This document shows positions 1 to 6,007 of a DNA stretch of 6,007 nucleotides, in pieces. A program made the translations under genes and the position numbers. The DNA is from Taibaiella sp. (GTDB lineage: Bacteria; Bacteroidota; Bacteroidia; Chitinophagales; Chitinophagaceae). Below the pieces are notes generated by a model. The model saw only the letters and a program-made list of their open reading frames with translations. It was not told the origin of the DNA and ran no database searches. The DNA is taken from assembly GCA_019454705.1 (NCBI GenBank), contig JACFNS010000063.1:1-6007 (forward strand), given 5' to 3'. Numbering within the stretch: position 1 is the first letter of the stretch; each line of letters begins with the position of its first letter.

Positions 1-1
1 A

Positions 2-1261
2 AAGATTACGATAGACAGCAACGGTAAACTTTTAGTACCTGACAATCCCATAATACCCTTTATAGAAGGCGATGGCATAGGCCCCGATGTATGGCGTGCC
101 AGCAGGCGTGTAATAGATGCCGCGGTGGAGCATTGCTACCTGGGCAAGCGCAAAATAGAATGGATAGAAATGCTGGCCGGCGAAAAAGCCTTTAATACAA
201 CAGGAGAATGGCTGCCTGCAGATACCCTTGATAAAGCAAAAGAATATATAGTTTCTATAAAAGGGCCGTTGACTACCCCCATAGGTGGTGGCATCCGCTC
301 GCTGAACGTGGCACTGCGCCAGGAGTTGGACCTGTATGTGTGCCTGCGCCCAATACACTGGTTTGTAGGGGTTCCCTCACCGGTACATTACCCCGACAGG
401 GTGGATATGGTGGTGTTCCGAGAGAATACGGAGGATATATATGCAGGAATAGAATGTGCGGAGGGTAGCCCAGAGGCGCAGAAGCTGATGGAGTTCATCC
501 GTACCGAGCTGGGTGGTGGCGACAAAGTGCGTTTCCCTGAAACTACGGCTTTTGGCATCAAACCGGTATCAAAAGAAGGTACGGAACGCTTAGTACGGTC
601 GGCCATACAATATGCGCTGGACAACAAGCGTACATCGGTGACGCTGGTGCACAAGGGTAATATCATGAAGTTTACTGAAGGGGGCTTCAAAAAATGGGGT
701 TACGACCTGGCCGTGCGCGAGTTTGGCGATAAGATATACACCTGGAACCAGTGGGAGGCTACCAAGAAAGAAAAAGGTGAGGAAGCTGCCATAGAAGAAA
801 TGGAGAAAGCCCAGCACGAAGGCAAGCTGGTGATAAAAGACGTAATAGCTGACAACTTTTTGCAACAAATACTGTTGGCACCACAGGATTACTCGGTAAT
901 TGCTACGCTGAACCTGAATGGTGACTATATATCAGACGCGCTGGCTGCAGCTGTGGGTGGTATAGGTATCGCACCCGGTGCGAATATCAATTACAAATCG
1001 GGCCACGCGATATTTGAAGCTACGCATGGTACGGCGCCCCGTTTCGCTAATACAGATACGATGAACCCTTCGTCGCTGATACTGAGCGGTGTGATGATGC
1101 TGGAATATATGGGTTGGGACGATGCCGCTAAATGTATCAAAAACGGTTTGCAGACAGCCATCATGCACAAGCGTGTAACGGTGGACTTCTATAAACTGAT
1201 GACTGATGCTACACAGGTGAAAACAAGTGAGTTTGCTGAGGAAATCATTAAAAATTTCTAA
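2..1261 (+). CDS. icd: Isocitrate dehydrogenase (NADP-type family), 5' end cut by window edge
   Basis: TCA-cycle enzyme that oxidatively decarboxylates isocitrate to 2-oxoglutarate in the cytoplasm. The frame is open to the left edge and gives 419 residues; E. coli Icd has 416 and the B. subtilis enzyme about 423, so only a few N-terminal residues are missing. A GTG at 125 is internal, because conserved sequence ([13 protein letters not shown]) precedes it. Counting from the first visible residue, the substrate-binding set is intact: RSLNVALR with Ser100, Asn102 and Arg106, then Arg116, Arg140, Tyr147 ([11 protein letters not shown]), Lys218 ([13 protein letters not shown]) and metal-binding Asp284, Asp308 and Asp312 (NGDYISD). 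An insert near residues 243-275 ([11 protein letters not shown]...) resembles the Bacillus-type enzyme more than E. coli's. Positions that contact the NADP 2'-phosphate in E. coli are changed (see findings), so cofactor choice is less sure than the family call. The SPOR-domain gene follows 22 nt later. Confidence 0.97.
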   Translation, partial: KITIDSNGKLLVPDNPIIPFIEGDGIGPDVWRASRRVIDAAVEHCYLGKRKIEWIEMLAGEKAFNTTGEWLPADTLDKAKEYIVSIKGPLTTPIGGGIRSLNVALRQELDLYVCLRPIHWFVGVPSPVHYPDRVDMVVFRENTEDIYAGIECAEGSPEAQKLMEFIRTELGGGDKVRFPETTAFGIKPVSKEGTERLVRSAIQYALDNKRTSVTLVHKGNIMKFTEGGFKKWGYDLAVREFGDKIYTWNQWEATKKEKGEEAAIEEMEKAQHEGKLVIKDVIADNFLQQILLAPQDYSVIATLNLNGDYISDALAAAVGGIGIAPGANINYKSGHAIFEATHGTAPRFANTDTMNPSSLILSGVMMLEYMGWDDAAKCIKNGLQTAIMHKRVTVDFYKLMTDATQVKTSEFAEEIIKNF

Positions 1262-1283
1262 GTCGGCAGGACTTGCTAACTTT

Positions 1284-1754
1284 ATGAATATGATGAAGAG
1301 GTTGAGCTATATATTGATGACGGTGGTACTTGTGCTGGTTGCAGGTGCGGGTGTCAATGCGCAGATAGTGGTAGAGGAGAATATAGACCAGCCTGTGGTG
1401 CAGGGACAAGGAGATAATAAGATAGCGATACATGCCGACCCCCGCCTGGCTATACTGGTAGAGCGGCATAAGAATCAGCAGACAGGCGGTATCAGGCATA
1501 TGCGTGGTTACCGTGTGCAGATATACTACGGTATAGACAGGAATGTCGCGTTCAGCCGCAAGGCCGACTTTATGCGCCGCTATCCTAACATCAAGGCATA
1601 TATGACCTATACGCAACCCCAGTACAGGGTAAAGGTGGGCGACTTTGCTACCCGCGAGGATGCCGGCGACCTGTACCGTGAAATGATTTCCATCTACGGC
1701 GCATGTATGATAGTGCCCGATTATGTGACAATAAATACCCTCAAAGATGATTGA
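1284..1754 (+). CDS. Secreted SPOR-domain protein
   Basis: A 156-residue exported protein. Residues 1-26 form a signal peptide: basic MNMMKR, a hydrophobic core (LSYILMTVVLVLVAGAG) and a likely cut after VNA, before Gln27. No Cys follows, so it is not a lipoprotein, and there is no later membrane segment. Residues about 74-146 look like a SPOR fold: RGYRVQIYYG, a helix with KADFMRRYPN, then YRVKVGDFATREDA and YREM..YGACMIVPD, the usual strand-helix repeat. SPOR domains bind peptidoglycan lacking stem peptides, so a periplasmic wall-associated role is inferred; no catalytic part is visible. The ATG at 1284 is chosen because it places the basic residues directly before the hydrophobic core; a GTG at 1227 in frame would add 19 residues and overlap icd. 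ATGs at 1290 and 1293 are also possible. AGGA at 1268-1271 is a weak ribosome site. The 3' end overlaps the next gene by 8 nt. Confidence 0.85.
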   Translation: MNMMKRLSYILMTVVLVLVAGAGVNAQIVVEENIDQPVVQGQGDNKIAIHADPRLAILVERHKNQQTGGIRHMRGYRVQIYYGIDRNVAFSRKADFMRRYPNIKAYMTYTQPQYRVKVGDFATREDAGDLYREMISIYGACMIVPDYVTINTLKDD

Positions 1755-2931
1755 TATTATTCGCCAAAAGGCATTGGAATATTTTCCGGAGGTGCAGGCT
1801 ATACGCCATCATATTCACTCGCACCCCGAGTTGTCTTTTGAAGAATATAATACATCAGCATTCGTATCGCAAAAGCTGACGGAGTGGGGGATACCCCATC
1901 AATCAGGTGTAGCGGGTACAGGTGTAGTGGGTTTGATAGAAGGTAAAAACCCCACAAAAAAATGCATAGCCCTGCGTGCCGATATGGATGCGCTGCCGAT
2001 AAAGGAATTGAATGATGTGCCATATAAAAGCCAGAACGATGGTGTGATGCATGCCTGTGGGCACGATGTGCATACCAGTTGCCTGCTGGGCGTAGCGCGC
2101 ATTCTCCACGATATGAAAGATGAGTGGGAAGGGACGGTGAAACTGATTTTTCAGCAAGGTGAAGAGAAACTACCGGGCGGCGCCAGCCTGCTGATAGCGG
2201 CAGGTGTACTGGAAAATCCAAAGCCTGAAGCAATATTCGCACTGCACGTTTACCCGCACCTGCCCAGTGGCACAGTGGGCTTTCGTGCAGGGCAGTATAT
2301 GGCCAGTACCGATGAGATATACATTACCATAGAAGGTAAAGGCGGCCACGCGGCATTACCCCACCAGGCTGTTGACCCGATAGCCATTGCCGCGCAGGTG
2401 ATAACAGGCTTGCAACAGGTGATATCCCGCAAGGGCAACCCGATTATACCATCAGTACTCACCTTCGGTAAAATAGAGGCAGGTTTTACTACCAATGTAA
2501 TTCCTGATAAACTGGAGCTGTGGGGTACCTTCCGCACTATGAATGAAGAGTGGAGGGCGAAGGCGCATAAGTATATTACAGAGTTTACTGAAAAGACCTG
2601 TGAGGCTTACGGCGCAAAGGCCATCGTAAATATCCCGCAGGGGCACGCAACCTTGTACAACGACCCCGTAGTTACAGCACAGGCTGAAAGCTGGGCGAAA
2701 GCCTACCTGGGCGATACCAATGTGAAAGAACTGGATATACGCATGGCTGGTGAAGATTTTAGCTTCTACACGCAGCATATGCCGGGCTGCTTCTTCCGTG
2801 TTGGTACCAATAAAAACAACGAAGAGTTTACCGCATCGGTACACAACGCACGTTTCAATATCAATGAAGAAGCAATGGAAACCGCTGTGGGTACTATGGC
2901 ATGGATAGCGCTGAACGCTCTGGCTAATTAG
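1747..2931 (+). CDS. M20-family metal-dependent amidohydrolase (N-acyl amino acid / hippurate hydrolase type)
   Basis: A 394-residue cytoplasmic hydrolase of the M20D group, which removes acyl groups from N-acyl amino acids (hippurate hydrolase, IAA-amino acid hydrolase, N-acetyl-diaminopimelate deacetylase relatives). The two-metal site is complete: Cys104 and His106 in HACGHDVHT, catalytic Glu139 and metal-binding Glu140 in QQGEE, His167 in ALHVYP, and His366 in SVHNARF. The N-terminal HHIHSHPELSFEE (21-33) and ALRADMDALPI (75-85) are typical. The dimerisation domain spans roughly 186-300, with His201 in GKGGHAALPHQAVDP. Length is normal for the family, and no signal peptide is seen. The start lies inside the SPOR gene (ATGATTGA, 8-nt overlap) with no clear Shine-Dalgarno, which suggests translational coupling. 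The exact substrate cannot be read from sequence; link to wall peptides is only a guess from the SPOR neighbour. The stop overlaps the convergent ketosynthase gene. Confidence 0.93.
   Translation: MIDIIRQKALEYFPEVQAIRHHIHSHPELSFEEYNTSAFVSQKLTEWGIPHQSGVAGTGVVGLIEGKNPTKKCIALRADMDALPIKELNDVPYKSQNDGVMHACGHDVHTSCLLGVARILHDMKDEWEGTVKLIFQQGEEKLPGGASLLIAAGVLENPKPEAIFALHVYPHLPSGTVGFRAGQYMASTDEIYITIEGKGGHAALPHQAVDPIAIAAQVITGLQQVISRKGNPIIPSVLTFGKIEAGFTTNVIPDKLELWGTFRTMNEEWRAKAHKYITEFTEKTCEAYGAKAIVNIPQGHATLYNDPVVTAQAESWAKAYLGDTNVKELDIRMAGEDFSFYTQHMPGCFFRVGTNKNNEEFTASVHNARFNINEEAMETAVGTMAWIALNALAN
2924..2931. other. Palindrome CTAATTAG holding both convergent stop codons
   Basis: This perfect 8-bp palindrome contains the TAG stop of the amidohydrolase (2929-2931, plus strand) and, read on the other strand, the TAG stop of the ketosynthase (2926 down to 2924). 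The two coding regions therefore overlap tail to tail by 8 bp, leaving no intergenic space for a stand-alone terminator. No GC-rich hairpin followed by a T-run was seen close by on either strand. Confidence 0.9.
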
Positions 2932-4054
2932 ACTTACCCCAGATGATAGCGGCATTGCTGCCTCCAAAACCGGATGCGGTCTTCAGAACATAGTTGATAG
3001 TTGCCGGCTGCATGGCTGTAGTCACGTTCACAGGTACTGATACTCCGTGTGTAGCATAGTTGGCAGAGGGTATTAATTGTTGCCTGCGGATGGCTTCAAT
3101 AATCATAGCGCTTTCAAGGACACCCGCAGCGCCAAGTGTATGGCCGGTATAGCTCTTCATGCTGTGCAGCGGAGTTTCGCTCATGCCGCTCAGGTGTATG
3201 GCTTTGGCTTCCATCTCATCATTGTATGCCGTAGCCGTGCCATGTGCGGAAATCATGCTGATATTGCTTGCCTGTATGGCTGCATCATCCATAGCACGGC
3301 TGATGGCCATTGCCAGCTCCTCACCTGTGCGCGACGGGCCGGATATATGGTTGGCATCGTTGGAGGTAGCGCCACCCAATAGTTGAGCGGATGCCCCATT
3401 GCCCTTAGTGGACAATATTATCGTAGCAGCCGCTTCACCCAGGTTGATGCCAGTACGGTCCGCATCGAAAGGTCTGCATGGCGCATCAGCTATTGCCTGG
3501 AAGGACAGGAAGCCGTTAAGGACAAAAGGCGTAAACAAGTCGCAACCGATGACGATAGCGTGTTTGTACCTGCCCGATGTCAGCAGCCGGTGCGCGTACA
3601 GCAGCGCTACACTGCCTGATACGCATGCGTGAGATACAACAACAGGATGGTTCCGTATTCGTAGTTCTCCGGCTAAAACACCTGCACTTTTATGCAGGAG
3701 GGTACTATCGTCATCGTCCTCATTCAACCTGTCAATATTCCCTTTAGTGGTGGATAATACCAGGACGGTTTCAGAAAGGTTGATTTGCGGAGCTTTCTCT
3801 AACGCCTTAGCAATGGAATACAGGCATAAGTTTTCAAATGGCGTTAAATCCTTGCCGTCTACAGCAGTGGTTATAGTTTTCCACTGGCTGTCACTTAACC
3901 TGGAAGCATAATAGCTTTGCCCGTTATTGTCATAAGCGCTGAAGCCTTGTACGCCATTAGTCACGGCTTCCCAATGAGCATCAGCTTCCATCCCCAGCGA
4001 TGAGGTGATATTGGTGGCGATTGCGTAAACAGGAGATGTTATTTGTCCAGCCAT
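2924..4054 (-). CDS. Beta-ketoacyl-ACP synthase, aryl polyene/flexirubin type
   Basis: A 376-residue FabF-like condensing enzyme that would extend an ACP-bound acyl chain by two carbons from malonyl-ACP. The Cys-His-His triad is complete: Cys144 in SHACVSGSVAL, His271 in SAHGTATAYND and His304 in SYTGHTLGAAG, with the supporting Lys300 and the C-terminal glycine-rich GFGGSNAAI (362-370). It is therefore an active-type synthase rather than a chain-length factor, which would lack the Cys. It is somewhat shorter than E. coli FabF (about 412 residues). An acidic run, NEDDDDS, sits at 111-117 after the STTKGNID strand. It is the last gene of the minus-strand block; its start overlaps the thioesterase gene by 16 nt and is preceded by GGAAAAAGAA, a purine-rich ribosome site abutting the ATG. 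Context (ACP, dehydratase, thioesterase, acyltransferase) points to a polyene pigment pathway rather than housekeeping fatty acid synthesis; this is inference. Confidence 0.92.
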   Translation of the reverse strand: MAGQITSPVYAIATNITSSLGMEADAHWEAVTNGVQGFSAYDNNGQSYYASRLSDSQWKTITTAVDGKDLTPFENLCLYSIAKALEKAPQINLSETVLVLSTTKGNIDRLNEDDDDSTLLHKSAGVLAGELRIRNHPVVVSHACVSGSVALLYAHRLLTSGRYKHAIVIGCDLFTPFVLNGFLSFQAIADAPCRPFDADRTGINLGEAAATIILSTKGNGASAQLLGGATSNDANHISGPSRTGEELAMAISRAMDDAAIQASNISMISAHGTATAYNDEMEAKAIHLSGMSETPLHSMKSYTGHTLGAAGVLESAMIIEAIRRQQLIPSANYATHGVSVPVNVTTAMQPATINYVLKTASGFGGSNAAIIWGKSN

Positions 4055-4461
4055 TTCTTTTTCCAGTCTGTCATGAATTGTGGCAGGTAGAGCATCAGTT
4101 CCAGGGAATCTCTGTGCATGAACACCTGCATAGAACTTCCGGAAGCCACCTGCTCGTTTGTAGCGGCATCAAACACTTTGTAACGAAACAGTAGCTTGGC
4201 GGCGGGTGTGTCTTCGTAAGTGGTTTCCAGCCTTATCTTATGCCCGTAACGTAGTATCCGTTTATAGTTGCATTGAATATTGACAATGGGGACAACGATA
4301 TTACTCCTGTAAAAGTCGAGGTACTTGAGGCCGTATGCTTCACCAAAAGCCTCGCGCCCGTCTTCGAAGTAGCGGATGTAATGCCCGTGCCAAACTATAC
4401 CCAGCGGGTCAGCCTCGCTGAACTTCACCTCCAGTTCCGTAGTATGTTGTAATGTCTTCAA
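4039..4461 (-). CDS. 4HBT-family acyl thioesterase (hotdog fold)
   Basis: A 140-residue single-hotdog thioesterase of the YbgC/4-hydroxybenzoyl-CoA thioesterase group, expected to hydrolyse acyl-CoA or acyl-ACP thioesters in the cytoplasm. The signature lies at residues 15-33 (SEADPLGIVWHGHYIRYFE): Asp18 matches the catalytic Asp, and His25, Tyr31 and Glu33 follow the family pattern. Length is typical. The start appears to be TTG (4461 to 4459): no ATG or GTG occurs in frame between the dehydratase stop (4480-4482, same frame) and this point, and the next ATG is too far inside. AGGA lies 9 nt upstream of the TTG. Its tail overlaps the ketosynthase start by 16 nt. In aryl polyene clusters a thioesterase of this kind (ApeK-like) is a regular member; releasing or editing the polyene chain is the inferred role. 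A start at ATT (4464) cannot be excluded. Confidence 0.88.
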   Translation of the reverse strand: MKTLQHTTELEVKFSEADPLGIVWHGHYIRYFEDGREAFGEAYGLKYLDFYRSNIVVPIVNIQCNYKRILRYGHKIRLETTYEDTPAAKLLFRYKVFDAATNEQVASGSSMQVFMHRDSLELMLYLPQFMTDWKKKWLDK

Positions 4462-4470
4462 AATATCCCG

Positions 4471-4474
4471 TCCT
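4471..4474 (-). promoter_or_regulatory. Shine-Dalgarno-like AGGA for the thioesterase TTG start
   Basis: On the minus strand AGGA lies 9 nt before the TTG at 4461, within the 18-nt gap after the dehydratase stop. Good spacing supports TTG as the real initiation codon. Bacteroidota often use weak or no Shine-Dalgarno, so this is supporting rather than decisive evidence. Confidence 0.5.
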
Positions 4475-4479
4475 GTTAT

Positions 4480-4899
4480 CTAAGTTGCCTGTTCAAAAAT
4501 CTTCAGTTCGCAGCTGGCCATTTTCTTTTCTCCCACATATACCGCAGCATCTACTACGTGTACATTCAGTACAGTATGCACGATTGTTATTTCTGTATGC
4601 AGCACATCGCCTGTTTTGGGCAGGCCGAATATCTTTAGGTTTTTGAGCGCCCCGATGAAACCTACCGGTACAGTTTCGCCTTTTTGCTGATAACGAAAGC
4701 CGGTGCCGGCAGCAGCAGTCTGCGCCATATTTTCTACCAGGCCGGGTTCGGTAAAATATCCGTTCACCACAAACAGGTTGCTTTCTTTTATTTCAAATGA
4801 TGTTTTTGAAACTTTAGCATCTGCCTGTAATACAGTGTCCACCATTACAAATGGCGGCCGTTGGGGTATATATGTTATAATATCGTCCTGAGGTATCAT
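4480..4899 (-). CDS. 3-hydroxyacyl-ACP dehydratase-like hotdog protein (ApeI/ApeP/FabZ-related)
   Basis: A 139-residue single-hotdog protein, expected to dehydrate 3-hydroxyacyl-ACP to the trans-2-enoyl form. The N-terminal YIPQRPPFVMVDTV (10-23) corresponds to the FabZ LPHRYPFLLVDRV motif, and Glu56 in GLVENMAQTAAA matches the catalytic acid of FabZ EAMAQ. The FabZ GHFPG segment is replaced by a shorter NGYFTEPG (46-53), so the usual catalytic His is absent; the only histidines are 101, 108 and 114. The rest (PVGFIGALKNLKIFGLPKTGD, about 78-98) follows the family's second half. Length is normal. The ATG overlaps the acyltransferase stop by 4 nt (ATGA), so the two are probably coupled. I recall similar EPGL..E.AQT proteins from Bacteroidota flexirubin-type clusters, so the missing His is likely a subfamily trait. 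Direct function is inferred from family and neighbours. Confidence 0.87.
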   Translation of the reverse strand: MIPQDDIITYIPQRPPFVMVDTVLQADAKVSKTSFEIKESNLFVVNGYFTEPGLVENMAQTAAAGTGFRYQQKGETVPVGFIGALKNLKIFGLPKTGDVLHTEITIVHTVLNVHVVDAAVYVGEKKMASCELKIFEQAT

Positions 4900-5780
4900 T
4901 TCCAGAAATCGTAATAATTAAACCATTGCCAGGGGTAATGGTTCAGCCTGTCTTCCAGTTTTTCCACGTATTCATCCAGCATCCTTTCCATCCCTATAGT
5001 GCCCCTGCCTTCATAAACCCGGGGAGGGTATGCGTAAAAGTGATAATGGAAATTAGTTTCTTTAAAAGCAAAAACAAAGCAAACAGGCGCTTTTAATTTG
5101 GCTGCTAAGATAAAAGGCCCCGCGGGGAATAAGGCATCTTTCCCCAGGAAATTATGTTGCATAGTCCTGTTGCCGGGGCGATAGCGGTCACCATGCAGGC
5201 ATATCAGCTCGTTACGAGCCAGGGCCGCTGATATCTCATATATATGCGACAGGTCATCTTTGATGAAGATGATATTGAAAGAACGGTTGCTTTCAAACTG
5301 CTGCATATATTGTTTCATCTGCTCTGCCTCGCCATCGTACATTACTATGTTTATGACTGTGTTTATCCTTTTCAGTAAGTGGCCGGCCACTTCCCAATTG
5401 CCCAGGTGAGCGCTTAATAGAATGCCGCCTTTGCCGTCTTTTACTAATTGCTCAATATGTTCCACGCCTTCGTGGGTAAAGCTGAGTTTGCCACCGGCGC
5501 CGGACAGCACGGCTATTTTGTCAATGATTGTCTGGCCGAACACCACCAGGTTTTTGCGCACCAGGCTGGAAGCTTTTTTCCTGTCATATTTCAGGCGCTC
5601 TGTGTACAGGTACATCAACGGGCGTGTAGCAGATGGTACAAACAGCCTGTAGTACAACGTAACAAATGGTAATAGCGCATATGTAGCACCCAGGCCACCG
5701 TATTTAAGCAACCACACAAATATCCGGTAACCCAAAGTAGTGCCGCGCGAACGGCCTTCCCATGTGGGTTGCTCAGGCAT
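4896..5780 (-). CDS. LpxL/HtrB-like lysophospholipid/lipid A-type acyltransferase
   Basis: A 294-residue inner-membrane acyltransferase of the bacterial lipid A acyltransferase family, which moves an acyl chain from ACP to a lipid acceptor. Residues about 17-48 form a hydrophobic N-terminal segment likely to anchor it. The catalytic HX4E motif is present as His125 to Glu130 in SAHLGNWEVAG; further family blocks are HGDRYRPG (196-203), FPAGPFILAAKLKAPV (218-233) and the C-terminal PWQWFNYYDFW (283-293). Length fits LpxL (about 306). Its ATG overlaps the ACP stop by 8 nt (ATGCCTGA), with GGAAG at 5787-5791 spaced 6 nt upstream. Given the ACP just upstream and the ketosynthase and dehydratase downstream, attaching a polyene or other specialised acyl chain to a membrane lipid is more likely than standard lipid A assembly. 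A housekeeping lipid A role cannot be excluded from sequence alone. Confidence 0.9.
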   Translation of the reverse strand: MPEQPTWEGRSRGTTLGYRIFVWLLKYGGLGATYALLPFVTLYYRLFVPSATRPLMYLYTERLKYDRKKASSLVRKNLVVFGQTIIDKIAVLSGAGGKLSFTHEGVEHIEQLVKDGKGGILLSAHLGNWEVAGHLLKRINTVINIVMYDGEAEQMKQYMQQFESNRSFNIIFIKDDLSHIYEISAALARNELICLHGDRYRPGNRTMQHNFLGKDALFPAGPFILAAKLKAPVCFVFAFKETNFHYHFYAYPPRVYEGRGTIGMERMLDEYVEKLEDRLNHYPWQWFNYYDFWK

Positions 5781-6007
5781 TGGCTACTTCCATCCTGTTG
5801 ATTACGTAATCGTAGAAGTCCTGTATTGTGGTCATTTTCTGGAAGTCCTCCGGTTTTACTTTGAAACCGAAATTCTGCTCGATAACAACTACCAGGTCAA
5901 TGTAGTCGAGGCTGTCCAGGTCGAGAGTTGATTTAAGATCAGCCTGTGGCGTGATAGCATCCGCATCCACTTCAAAATCTTCAACCATAAAGGCGTTAAT
6001 ACGCTCT
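5773..6007 (-). CDS. Acyl carrier protein, N-terminus beyond right edge
   Basis: A small acidic carrier protein that holds the growing acyl chain on a phosphopantetheine arm. The attachment motif LDLDSLDYIDLVV is clear; the Ser is codon 26 counted from the ATG at 5988. That ATG would give only 71 residues, but the frame stays open to the window edge and reads ERINAF just before it, which fits helix I of an ACP. The true start is therefore probably outside the window, and the visible part is about 77 residues of an expected 80-85. The later helices (FGFKVKPEDFQKMTTIQDFYDYV) are typical. The stop overlaps the acyltransferase start by 8 nt. Placement at the head of the visible block suggests a dedicated, pathway-specific ACP (ApeE/ApeF-like) rather than the fatty acid synthase AcpP, which usually lies next to fabF; this is inference. 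Confidence 0.93.
   Translation of the reverse strand, partial: ERINAFMVEDFEVDADAITPQADLKSTLDLDSLDYIDLVVVIEQNFGFKVKPEDFQKMTTIQDFYDYVINRMEVANA
5787..5791 (-). promoter_or_regulatory. Shine-Dalgarno-like GGAAG for the acyltransferase
   Basis: On the minus strand GGAAG lies 6 nt before the ATG at 5780, inside the end of the ACP gene. It supports the chosen acyltransferase start and independent or coupled initiation after ACP translation. Confidence 0.45.

Noticed and set aside
433..442. Short TATATA-type tracts here and at several other places
   Set aside because: They are in-frame Ile/Tyr codon runs within genes, with no regular spacing or repeat structure.
1227..1283. GTG at 1227 as start of the SPOR protein, giving a 19-residue N-terminal extension
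   Set aside because: It would overlap the conserved end of icd and push the signal peptide's hydrophobic core away from the N-terminus; ATG 1284 fits a secretion signal better.
1278..1285. TAACTTTA resembling the Bacteroidota -7 promoter element (TAnnTTTG)
   Set aside because: It overlaps the start codon at 1284 and no matching -33 element is evident, so it would not give a useful leader; likely chance.
1799..2242. A 147-codon minus-strand open frame opposite the amidohydrolase
   Set aside because: Low-complexity His/Ser/Arg-rich translation with no family features; antisense to a well-supported gene.
2452..2967. A 171-codon open frame on the minus strand opposite the amidohydrolase
   Set aside because: It lies antisense to a gene with a complete metal-binding site, has no recognisable motif, and is explained as a codon-bias shadow.
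3077..3632. Several 75-101 codon plus-strand open frames within the ketosynthase region
   Set aside because: They overlap one another and the antisense ketosynthase coding region, whose catalytic residues are all intact; none shows a recognisable domain.
5986..5988. ATG at 5988 as the true ACP start
   Set aside because: The frame is open further upstream and encodes residues typical of ACP helix I (ERINAF), so this Met is probably internal.

Overview
The window looks like a chromosomal segment of a Bacteroidota bacterium, probably Chitinophagaceae or a near relative. This is inferred from protein flavour, the weak ribosome-binding sites, and the pairing of housekeeping genes with flexirubin/aryl-polyene-type genes. 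It is almost wholly coding: only two gaps between genes are visible (22 nt and 18 nt), and no RNA gene, mobile element, CRISPR array or clear promoter is seen.

Left half, plus strand (1-2931): a 5'-truncated isocitrate dehydrogenase (icd); a small secreted SPOR-domain protein 22 nt downstream; and an M20-family metal-dependent amidohydrolase whose start overlaps the SPOR gene by 8 nt. The close spacing suggests one transcript.

Right half, minus strand (6007 down to 2924): a compact, overlapping run of five genes transcribed right to left. They encode an acyl carrier protein (truncated by the right edge), an LpxL/HtrB-like acyltransferase, a hotdog-fold 3-hydroxyacyl-ACP dehydratase, a 4HBT-type acyl thioesterase and a beta-ketoacyl-ACP synthase. 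Together they can carry, elongate, dehydrate, release and transfer an acyl chain. This set matches the core of flexirubin/aryl-polyene pigment clusters known in Bacteroidota. A ketoreductase, aromatic starter supply, ligase and export genes are not in view; they would be expected beyond base 6007, upstream in the same operon.

The two blocks converge and overlap tail to tail: both TAG stops lie in the 8-bp palindrome CTAATTAG (2924-2931). Points worth a second look are the missing canonical catalytic His in the dehydratase, changes at the NADP-phosphate-contacting positions of the isocitrate dehydrogenase, a probable TTG start for the thioesterase, and the shared-stop convergence. I see a known type of system (aryl polyene/flexirubin) in part, not clear evidence of a wholly new one.
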